Assembly (NCBI GenBank): GCA_025923975.1
Contig: JAICEV010000184.1
Location: 1 to 7,025 of the forward strand
DNA length: 7,025 nucleotides
Source: Propionibacteriaceae bacterium
GTDB taxonomy: Bacteria > Actinomycetota > Actinomycetes > Propionibacteriales > Propionibacteriaceae
Direction of reading: 5' to 3'
Shown here: in pieces, positions 1-5,537 of the stretch
Layout of the letters: every line of letters begins with the position of its first letter
How positions within the stretch are numbered: position 1 is the stretch's first letter
Translations under genes and position numbers: made by a program
Notes under the pieces: generated by a model
What the model was told of the DNA's origin: nothing
The model's database searches: none
The model's input: the letters and a program-made list of their open reading frames with translations, nothing else

Positions 1-159
1 AAGGTTGACGACATCGCGTTCTGCAATCTCACCAATCACGATGTGGTGCGGCACAAGCTGGTCGGCAGAATCGTCGCGGCCTACGACAAGTTCGAGGCGA
101 GTCATACCGATGCCTCGCGTACGGAGTCGGCCGCACCGCCGTTGCGTCCGGGTCGCTAG
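1..159 (+). CDS. phoH: PhoH family protein, C-terminal end (5' end outside window)
   Basis: The window opens inside this gene in frame 1 and 52 codons remain before TAG at 157-159. The stretch VDDIAFCNLTNHDVVRHKLV followed by GRIVAAYDKFE resembles the C-terminal end of PhoH-like ATPases, where a V-D-D/G-I-x-F...DVVRH.LV motif followed by 'IV.AY' is typical. The Walker ATP-binding region lies upstream and cannot be seen. PhoH-like proteins are cytoplasmic P-loop ATPases, often linked to RNA metabolism, and in Actinomycetota the gene commonly stands just before ybeY, as it does here with a 41-nt gap. The last 16 or so residues are rich in Ser, Ala, Pro and Arg and look like an unconserved tail. 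The assignment rests on a short tail plus gene order, so it is good but not certain. Confidence 0.82.
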   Translation, partial: KVDDIAFCNLTNHDVVRHKLVGRIVAAYDKFEASHTDASRTESAAPPLRPGR

Positions 160-200
160 GCGATGGCCGTAGTGATCCGGGCCCGGTTGGGAGCTCGGAG

Positions 201-677
201 ATGAGCATCGACATCAGCAACGAGTCAGGCATTGAGGTCGACAATGCGGCACTGGTCCGACTCGCAACGTTTGCCCTCGATCAGCTCAGAATCCATCCAC
301 TGGCCGAACTCTCGATCTTGCTGGTCGACGAGGGCACGATGAGCGCCTACCACGAGAAGTATCTCGGTGAGCCGGGCCCCACCGATGTGCTGAGCTTCCC
401 GATGGATGAGCTTCGTCCACCGGCAGACGGCGAGGAGCCTTCGATGGGTCTGCTCGGCGACATCGTGCTGTGTCCAGCGGTGGCCGACCGGCAGGCTCGT
501 GAACATCAGCGCTCTACTAACGAGGAAGCGGAGTATCTGCTGGTGCACGGGTTGTTGCACTTGCTTGGGTACGACCACGCAACCGCAGCAGAGCAGGCAG
601 AGATGTTCGGTCTCACGGACAAGATCATCTCGGCGTGGGCCGCGCGGCATCCGGACCGTTCAAGAAGCTCGTCATGA
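201..677 (+). CDS. ybeY: Endoribonuclease YbeY (16S rRNA maturation factor)
   Basis: This 158-residue protein is of normal family length. YbeY is a cytoplasmic zinc-dependent endoribonuclease involved in 16S rRNA 3'-end maturation and 70S ribosome quality control. The family signature H-x3-H-x5-H is present as HGLLHLLGYDH at residues 116-126, giving zinc ligands H116, H120 and H126. The conserved PTDVLSFP lies at residues 60-67, and LLGDIVLCP at 84-92 matches the usual GDI-x-I-C/S-P segment. The ATG at 201 is chosen because GGGAG at 189-193 gives a Shine-Dalgarno sequence with 7-nt spacing, and the N terminus fits the family. The stop TGA overlaps the ATG of the next gene (ATGA, 674-677), which suggests translational coupling. 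It sits between phoH and a CBS-domain membrane protein, a conserved actinobacterial order. The last 10 residues (Arg/Ser-rich) look non-conserved. Confidence 0.95.
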   Translation: MSIDISNESGIEVDNAALVRLATFALDQLRIHPLAELSILLVDEGTMSAYHEKYLGEPGPTDVLSFPMDELRPPADGEEPSMGLLGDIVLCPAVADRQAREHQRSTNEEAEYLLVHGLLHLLGYDHATAAEQAEMFGLTDKIISAWAARHPDRSRSSS

Positions 678-2011
678 CCTCAGGGCACTGGCTTCAGCTC
701 GGCATCGCCTTCGTGTTGATGATCTTTGCCGGATTGTCAGCAGCGGCAGAGGCGGCTCTGTCATCGTTCTCCAAGGCCCGTGCCGACCGGCTGGTCGAAG
801 AAGGTAGGGCGGGTGCGCAGCGAGTCCGAAAGATCGTCGACGATGCGCCAAAATACCTGAACACGGCACTTTTTCTGCGAAGCATGATCGAGATCTCCGC
901 GATCATCCTGGTTGCCAACGTGGTCTTCTCACTCATCCCCTCGACCTGGCAGGCAGGCGCCGTCACCGCCGGGATCATGATCCTCGTCTCCTATATTGCG
1001 TGGGGCGTAGCGCCCCGGACGTTGGGTCGCCAGCATGCTGATCGTGTCGCGTGCGCAGCCGCGGGACCTCTTGTGGCTATAACCACGGTGCTCGGCCCGT
1101 TCCCCAGGCTGCTGATCCTGATCGGGAATGCGCTCACTCCTGGCAAGGGTTTCACCGACGGGCCGTTCGCTACCGAGGCTGAGCTGCGTGAGCTAGTGGA
1201 CTTTGCTGAAGCGAGCGATGTGATCGAGTCCGGTGAACGCAAGATGATTCACTCGGTGTTCGACCTGGGCGACACAATCGTCCGCGAGGTTATGGTGCCG
1301 CGCACTGACATGGTCTACATCGAGGAGTACAAGACCCTGCGGCAGGCGATCTCGTTGGCCCTCCGATCGGGCTTCAGCCGGATCCCGGTCATCCGCGACG
1401 GGATCGACGACGTGGTGGGCGTGCTATACCTCAAGGACGTGATCAGACGGATCTACGACAAGCCGGACGCACAGTCCACTGAGCGGGTCGGCTCGGTGAT
1501 GCGCAAGCCGGTCTTCTGTCCAGACTCCAAGCCTGTCGACGAACTGCTGCAGGAGATGCAGGCCAAGAGGGTGCATCTGGTGATCGTCGTGGACGAGTTC
1601 GGTGGCACGGCTGGCATGGTGACCATCGAGGACATCCTTGAGGAGATCGTTGGCGAGATCACCGACGAGTACGACGAGGAAAACACCGACATCATCCAGC
1701 TGGGCGAAGGCCGTTATCGGGTCTCATCGCGGTTGCCGGTCGATGAGCTCGGCGAACTCTTCGGCCTAGAACTAGACGACGAGGACGTGGAGACGGTCGG
1801 AGGCCTGATGGCCAAACAGCTCAACAAGGTGCCTATCGCTGGCTCGGTAGTCAAGTACGACGGTCTCGAGCTGGTGGCCGAGCGTTCGGCTGGGCGGCGG
1901 AACAAGATCGGGACTGTGATCGTGACCAAGATCGCCTCAGCGGAGGCGGAGGCGGACGCCCGAGCGGACGCGGCCACACGAATCGTTTCTGAGCAGGCCC
2001 GCGCCTCGTGA
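674..2011 (+). CDS. CNNM/CorC (hemolysin C-like) membrane protein with two CBS domains
   Basis: This 445-residue protein has the CNNM/CorC layout. Residues 1-155 form the DUF21-type membrane part, with hydrophobic stretches near 8-25, 72-88, 95-112 and 128-152, and a family-like AAAEAALSSFSKAR segment at 23-36. Two CBS domains follow: the first carries REVMVPRTDM (204-213) and SGFSRIPVI (232-240), the second covers about 272-330 and includes VDEFGGTAGMVTIEDI (306-321) and LEEIVGEI. A CorC/HlyC C-terminal domain spans about 340-418. Relatives are linked to Mg2+/Co2+ transport or resistance; the 'hemolysin' name is historical. The true substrate cannot be read from sequence. The ATG at 674 overlaps the ybeY stop (ATGA). 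An in-frame ATG at 635 lies inside ybeY and would add 13 residues, which is less likely. The tail after 420 is Ala/Glu/Asp-rich and probably disordered. The gene overlaps the next one by 4 nt. Confidence 0.9.
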   Translation: MTSGHWLQLGIAFVLMIFAGLSAAAEAALSSFSKARADRLVEEGRAGAQRVRKIVDDAPKYLNTALFLRSMIEISAIILVANVVFSLIPSTWQAGAVTAGIMILVSYIAWGVAPRTLGRQHADRVACAAAGPLVAITTVLGPFPRLLILIGNALTPGKGFTDGPFATEAELRELVDFAEASDVIESGERKMIHSVFDLGDTIVREVMVPRTDMVYIEEYKTLRQAISLALRSGFSRIPVIRDGIDDVVGVLYLKDVIRRIYDKPDAQSTERVGSVMRKPVFCPDSKPVDELLQEMQAKRVHLVIVVDEFGGTAGMVTIEDILEEIVGEITDEYDEENTDIIQLGEGRYRVSSRLPVDELGELFGLELDDEDVETVGGLMAKQLNKVPIAGSVVKYDGLELVAERSAGRRNKIGTVIVTKIASAEAEADARADAATRIVSEQARAS

Positions 2012-2373
2012 GCGGTGCCACTGCCGAGAAGTCCTTGCTTCCTGAGAATCCAGAGGACCAGAAGCTGATCACGCTGGCGCGTGCGGCGCTGGCACGTACC
2101 CGGGCCCAGCAGGGTGCCTGTGTTCGGGACACCGATGGGCGCGCGTACGCGGCTGCGAGCGTGTACCTCGATCATCTGAGAATGTCGGCCATTGCGGTTG
2201 CTGTAGCAATGGCGGTCTCTTCAGGTGCTGGGGAAGTCGAGGCAGCGGCGCTGGTGGGGGAGCCGCGACTCAGTGCCGAAGATCTTGAGATCCTTCGCGA
2301 TTTGTCCGTTGCCGGCGCCAAGGTCTGGTGGGCCGATGATCGCGGTGCGATTCGATCAACGGTTGAGCTGTGA
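2008..2373 (+). CDS. Cytidine deaminase-like protein lacking catalytic residues
   Basis: This 121-residue protein starts at a GTG that overlaps the stop of the preceding membrane-protein gene (GTGA, 2008-2011). The fold is suggested by GACVRDTDGRAYAAASV at residues 36-52, which lines up with the G-A-A-V..T-DGR-x-Y/F-x-G-x-N-V strand of cytidine deaminases, and by the helix that follows (MSAIAVAVAMAVSSGA, 59-74), which lines up with the L-C-A-E-R-x-A helix. At the active site the zinc-binding Cys/His becomes S60 and the catalytic Glu becomes I62. The second zinc motif PCxxC is missing: the matching region LSAEDLEILRDL (89-100) has no cysteine. The only cysteine is C38. Deaminase activity is therefore unlikely. 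Proteins of this kind occur before era in other actinobacteria (Rv2365c in M. tuberculosis, from memory), so a structural or regulatory role linked to Era or ribosome assembly is possible but unproven. Confidence 0.82.
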   Translation: MSGATAEKSLLPENPEDQKLITLARAALARTRAQQGACVRDTDGRAYAAASVYLDHLRMSAIAVAVAMAVSSGAGEVEAAALVGEPRLSAEDLEILRDLSVAGAKVWWADDRGAIRSTVEL

Positions 2374-2398
2374 TGACCTCGAGCGTGACTCGGGCGTA

Positions 2399-2474
2399 CG
2401 TTTCGCAGCACAGCCGTCGAAAAGACCCTTGCCGTGCGGTCGCCGGGGGTCGTTTCGCAGCACAGGTATCGAAA
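2399..2474 (+). repeat. Imperfect direct repeat, two copies 52 bp apart, upstream of era
   Basis: CGTTTCGCAGCACAG occurs exactly at 2399-2413 and again at 2451-2465. In both copies it is followed, after three unmatched bases, by TCGAAA (2417-2422 and 2469-2474). The second copy ends on the A of the era start codon. The 52-bp offset is close to five helical turns and is not a multiple of three, so it is not a coding repeat. It may be a recent local duplication, a pair of protein-binding sites, or part of an RNA structure. The repeats are read directly; any function is inference. Confidence 0.8.
2418..2457 (+). promoter_or_regulatory. 11-bp inverted repeat (possible RNA hairpin) in the era leader
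   Basis: CGAAAAGACCC at 2418-2428 and GGGTCGTTTCG at 2447-2457 are complementary at 10 of 11 positions, with an 18-nt loop between them. No T-run follows the right arm, so it is not a classical intrinsic terminator. It lies 16 nt before the era start codon. Its arms overlap the flanking direct repeat, so alternative pairings are possible: TTTCG 2401-2405 with CGAAA 2418-2422, or TTTCG 2453-2457 with CGAAA 2470-2474. The latter would place the weak Shine-Dalgarno sequence (AGG, 2464-2466) in a loop. Whether it forms or matters in the cell is unknown. Confidence 0.5.
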
Positions 2475-3415
2475 TGAGCGACGCTCATGCACTCGAGCCG
2501 GGCTTTCGTTCCGGCTTTGCCTCCATAGTGGGCCGGCCGAATGCTGGCAAATCCACGCTGACCAATGCGCTGGTCGGCCAGAAGATCGTCATCGCCTCCT
2601 CCAAACCTCAGACCACGCGACATGCCATCCGCGGCATCGTTCATCGGCCGGATGCCCAGCTTGTCTTGATCGACACCCCAGGTCTGCATAAGCCCCGAAC
2701 GCTGTTGGGGGAGCGGCTCAACGATGTGGTCCGGGCCACCTGGTCAGAGGTGGATGTGGTGGGTGTCTGCCTCCCAGCCAATCAGTGGATCGGTCCCGGC
2801 GATCGATACCTGGTCGGCGAGCTTGCCGCACTGCCGAGGAAACCACCTCTGGTAGCGATCGCCACGAAGTCCGATCTCGCCTCGCCAGAGCGCATGGCAG
2901 AGCATCTGGCAAGCATTGGTTCGCTGGAGAGCTCGCTCAACGTCAGCTGGGCTGAGATCATTCCGGTCTCCGCGCTGCAACGCTTCCAGCTCGATGTCCT
3001 GAGCGACGCGCTCATCAACCAGCTACCCGAGGGCCCGCCGCTCTACCCGGACGGCGAGATCACTGATCAACCAGAAGAGACACTGGTCGCCGAGCTGATT
3101 CGTGAGGCTGCCTTGGAAGACGTGCACGACGAGTTGCCACACTCGATCATGGTCACGGTTGAGGAAATGGGGCTTCGTGAAGGACGGCCGGTGGAGCGGC
3201 CCTTGCTCGATATCTACGCCTCCTTGATCGTCGAACGCGACTCACAGAAGGGCATCTTGATCGGGCATCGGGGTAGCCGACTAACCCAGATTGGTGGCAC
3301 AGCTCGCCAGCAGATCGAGGCCTTGCTCGGAACCCCTGTCTATCTCGATCTGCGGGTGAAGGTGCTCAAGGAGTGGCAACGGGACGCCAAGCACCTGAAC
3401 CGGCTGGGTTTCTAG
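2474..3415 (+). CDS. era: GTPase Era
   Basis: This 313-residue protein matches the usual Era length of about 300. Era is a cytoplasmic, membrane-associated GTPase that binds 16S rRNA near its 3' end and acts in 30S subunit assembly. The GTPase motifs are in order: G1 GRPNAGKST (20-28), G2 within KPQTTRH (44-50), G3 DTPG (67-70), G4 TKSD (131-134, Thr in place of the canonical Asn) and G5 VSA (165-167). The C-terminal KH domain carries the G-x-x-G loop as GHRG (264-267) within ILIGHRGSRLTQIG, and the protein ends in the Era-like 'VKVLKEWQRDAKHLNRLGF'. The reading frame stays open upstream to 2225, but that part overlaps the preceding gene and has no Era similarity, so ATG 2474 is the natural start. 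Its Shine-Dalgarno sequence is weak (ACAGG, 7-nt spacing). YbeY, which acts on the same rRNA end, is encoded upstream in the same operon. Confidence 0.96.
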   Translation: MSDAHALEPGFRSGFASIVGRPNAGKSTLTNALVGQKIVIASSKPQTTRHAIRGIVHRPDAQLVLIDTPGLHKPRTLLGERLNDVVRATWSEVDVVGVCLPANQWIGPGDRYLVGELAALPRKPPLVAIATKSDLASPERMAEHLASIGSLESSLNVSWAEIIPVSALQRFQLDVLSDALINQLPEGPPLYPDGEITDQPEETLVAELIREAALEDVHDELPHSIMVTVEEMGLREGRPVERPLLDIYASLIVERDSQKGILIGHRGSRLTQIGGTARQQIEALLGTPVYLDLRVKVLKEWQRDAKHLNRLGF

Positions 3416-3423
3416 CTTCCGCG

Positions 3424-3463
3424 CTCAATCGCAATATCCGGCCTCACTCGCACAATATCCGGC
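3424..3463. repeat. Tandem repeat with AT-rich core, possible operator of the amine oxidase genes
   Basis: Two adjoining units lie just after era: CTCAATCG followed by CAATATCCGGC (3424-3442), and CTCACTCG, then CA, then CAATATCCGGC (3443-3463). The 11-bp core CAATATCCGGC is identical in both copies (3432-3442 and 3453-3463), and its start points are 21 bp apart, two helical turns. The AT-rich core stands out from the GC-rich surroundings. Two exact sites on the same face of the helix upstream of a catabolic gene suggest a regulator binding site. This is inference: no regulator gene is in the window, and I could not identify convincing -35 and -10 boxes. Confidence 0.5.
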
Positions 3464-3556
3464 TATTTGCGGGGAGCTCCGGCCATGCGATCATGCGAAG
3501 TAAGACTCTGCTGGGTCAGCTCAACGGTGAGGTGGCGCTCGACCGTGGGCTCGTTG

Positions 3557-3564
3557 AGGAGAGG
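3557..3564 (+). promoter_or_regulatory. Ribosome binding site deciding the amine oxidase start
   Basis: AGGAGAGG lies 10 nt before the ATG at 3575 and is the strongest purine-rich Shine-Dalgarno sequence in the region. The frame is open back to a TTG at 3467 and an ATG at 3485, but those starts lack a comparable site and would add a Ser/Arg/Trp-rich segment unlike amine oxidases. Confidence 0.75.
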
Positions 3565-3574
3565 ACTCACACCC

Positions 3575-5500
3575 ATGGCCGCTCACCCTCTGGATCCGCT
3601 TTCCCCGACCGAGTTCCAGACCACAGCGGCCATTCTGAGGCGAGATCAGGGCATTACGGACTCCTGGCGTTTCGCCTCAATCGAGCTCAAGGAGCCGGCC
3701 AAGGCCGAGGTGAAGGCGTGGAAAGCCGGCGATCCAGTGCCCCGGCGGTCGCTCTCGGTCCTGTGGGATCGGCAGACCAACCAGACGTATGAGGCGGTCG
3801 TGGACCTCATCGGTGATCGGGTCGACTCATGGACTGAGCAGCCAGGTGTTTGTGCCAACTTCACCGTCGACGAGTACCACGATGTTGATCACGCGCTGCA
3901 TGAGCATCCCGACGTGCTGGCCCGACTCGCGGCACGGGGTATTACTGACCCTTCGCTAGTGCTCTTTGACGTCTGGACGTATGGCAAAGCCATGATGCCC
4001 GAGCAGTGGCGTGATCGGCGGCTCGGCTGGTGCGACTTGTGGATGCGAGAGACGCCAAAGGGAACTCCGTACGCCCACCCGATCTCCGGGCTCAAGATCA
4101 TCGTCGACATGAACACCCTTGAGGTGCTCGAGATCGAAGATCATCACGACTACGGCCTGCCCGAGGTCGACGGCGAGTACGATCCGCGGGTACGCGGCAC
4201 TCAAGAGCGAACCGATCTCAAGCCGCTGGAGATCAGCCAGCCGGAGGGGGTCTCATTCACCCTCGAAGGCAACGAAGTGCGCTGGCAGAACTGGTCGGTG
4301 CGGTTGGGTTTCAACTATCGCGAGGGTCCGGTGCTCTACCAGGTCGCCTTCGACGATCAGGGCACCAGGCGGGACATCGCGTACCGCATGTCGTTCGCAG
4401 AGATGGTGGTGCCGTACCGGGATCCAGGCTTCGATCACTACCGGCGGACCGCGTTCGACATCGGCGAGTGGGGACTGGGCTACATGACTACCTCGCTGGA
4501 ACTGGGGTGTGACTGCCTGGGAGAGATCGTCTACGTGGACGCGGTCGTGCCGGACAGTCGCGGGGAACCGGTGATCATCCCCCGTGCCATCTGCCTCCAC
4601 GAGGAGGACAACGCTGTGCTGTGGAAGCACGTCGACAGCGAGACCGGGGCAGAGGTCCGTCGGATGCGCCGGATGGTCGTCTCGGCGCATGTCACCGTCG
4701 CCAACTACGAGTACTTGGTCTATTGGCGGTTCTATCAAGACGGAAACATCGAGTGCGAGGTACGCGCTACCGGCTTGATGGTGACAACGCCAATGCAGAG
4801 CGACGGCGACAGCTCTCCATATGGCACGACGGTTGACACCCGGACGTACGCGCCGTTCCACCAGCACTTCATCATCGCCAAACTCGACCTCGATATCGAC
4901 GGCGATGAGAACACGGTGGTGGAGGTTGACTCGGTCGCCGCCCCGGTCAGCGAAGACAACCCGTACGGATTGGCACTATCCACCCACTCCACGACCATCG
5001 AGGCCGAAAGCCAGTCGGCTAGAAACTTCAATTGGGAAACTCAGCGAGTTTGGAAGGTGATCAACCCGAACAAAGTGAACCGGTACGGCAGCAACACCGG
5101 CTACAAGCTGGTGCCCGGCGCGGCGATCCCTTCGCTGCTGGATCCTTCGTCGCCGGTCTACCAGCGAGCCCCCGTCATAGCGCACCCCCTTTGGGTGACC
5201 GCACATGATGATGCCGAACGCTGGCCGGCCGGTGACTATCCAACCCAGTCGAGTGAGGACTCCGGAATCACTCGCTGGATCGCCGACGACGCGCCGTTAG
5301 TGGGAACCGATGTAGTGCTCTGGTACGTGTTCGGCATTCACCACATCACGCGGATTGAGGACTGGCCGATCATGCCAGTCGACATCATCTCGTTCTGGCT
5401 CAAGCCGTTCGGCTTCTTCGACCAGAACCCATCTCTCGATGCCCCGAGCACGATGTCCAGTACTGGCGGCCATAGCCATCCTGAACATGCGGGGCGATGA
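3575..5500 (+). CDS. Copper-containing primary amine oxidase (topaquinone enzyme)
   Basis: This 641-residue protein closely follows the domain plan and length of bacterial copper amine oxidases such as the Arthrobacter globiformis enzyme (about 638 residues). The enzyme oxidises a primary amine to the aldehyde, releasing NH3 and H2O2. The N-terminal N2/N3-type domains cover roughly residues 8-210 and the catalytic beta-sandwich about 220-620. The topaquinone precursor is Y378 in NYEY (377-380), and the catalytic base is D295 in AFDIGEWG (293-300). Copper ligands are H429 and H431 in PFHQHF (427-432) plus H589 or H590 in GIHHITRIEDWPIMPVD (587-603), with H590 the better match. A disulfide between C314 and C340 is likely by family comparison. 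No signal peptide is visible, so it is probably cytoplasmic. The C terminus is His-rich (GHSHPEH). The substrate is not certain: A293, next to the catalytic base, resembles alkylamine-type oxidases more than the Arthrobacter phenylethylamine oxidase, which has Tyr there. An aldehyde dehydrogenase follows 37 nt downstream. Confidence 0.95.
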   Translation: MAAHPLDPLSPTEFQTTAAILRRDQGITDSWRFASIELKEPAKAEVKAWKAGDPVPRRSLSVLWDRQTNQTYEAVVDLIGDRVDSWTEQPGVCANFTVDEYHDVDHALHEHPDVLARLAARGITDPSLVLFDVWTYGKAMMPEQWRDRRLGWCDLWMRETPKGTPYAHPISGLKIIVDMNTLEVLEIEDHHDYGLPEVDGEYDPRVRGTQERTDLKPLEISQPEGVSFTLEGNEVRWQNWSVRLGFNYREGPVLYQVAFDDQGTRRDIAYRMSFAEMVVPYRDPGFDHYRRTAFDIGEWGLGYMTTSLELGCDCLGEIVYVDAVVPDSRGEPVIIPRAICLHEEDNAVLWKHVDSETGAEVRRMRRMVVSAHVTVANYEYLVYWRFYQDGNIECEVRATGLMVTTPMQSDGDSSPYGTTVDTRTYAPFHQHFIIAKLDLDIDGDENTVVEVDSVAAPVSEDNPYGLALSTHSTTIEAESQSARNFNWETQRVWKVINPNKVNRYGSNTGYKLVPGAAIPSLLDPSSPVYQRAPVIAHPLWVTAHDDAERWPAGDYPTQSSEDSGITRWIADDAPLVGTDVVLWYVFGIHHITRIEDWPIMPVDIISFWLKPFGFFDQNPSLDAPSTMSSTGGHSHPEHAGR

Positions 5501-5525
5501 TGGAATTTTCGAACCTATAAGGCTG

Positions 5526-5530
5526 AAAGG
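5526..5530 (+). promoter_or_regulatory. Ribosome binding site deciding the aldehyde dehydrogenase start
   Basis: AAAGG, within GAAAGG, lies 7 nt before the ATG at 5538. The frame stays open upstream to 5355, but those 61 codons overlap the amine oxidase gene and give a Ser/Arg-rich sequence unlike any aldehyde dehydrogenase N terminus. This supports ATG 5538. Confidence 0.7.
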
Positions 5531-5537
5531 TACGGCC

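Noticed and set aside
177..186. Perfect 10-bp palindrome CCGGGCCCGG before ybeY
   Set aside because: It is short, entirely G/C and has no loop for a hairpin. Such palindromes are common by chance in GC-rich DNA.
1941..1974. GGAGGC/GGCGGA repeats at the 3' end of the CBS-domain membrane protein gene
   Set aside because: They encode an Ala/Glu/Asp-rich disordered tail (about residues 422-434), which is ordinary for this family and explained by codon use.
2225..2473. Possible 83-residue N-terminal extension of Era
   Set aside because: It overlaps the deaminase-like gene in another frame, resembles no Era sequence, and the family N terminus begins near ATG 2474.
3416..3440. Intrinsic terminator after era
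   Set aside because: No GC-rich stem followed by a T-run could be found between the era stop and the tandem repeat.
3467..3574. Possible 36-residue N-terminal extension of the amine oxidase from TTG 3467 or ATG 3485
   Set aside because: It lacks a good ribosome binding site and has a composition unlike the enzyme, while ATG 3575 has AGGAGAGG upstream. It is also not a convincing signal peptide.
4253..4867. Long minus-strand open frame of 204 codons inside the amine oxidase gene
   Set aside because: It lies wholly opposite a strongly supported enzyme gene, has an odd composition and no recognisable motif; long antisense frames are expected in GC-rich coding DNA.
5355..5537. Possible 61-residue extension of the aldehyde dehydrogenase
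   Set aside because: It overlaps the end of the amine oxidase gene out of frame and reads as low-complexity Ser/Arg-rich sequence.
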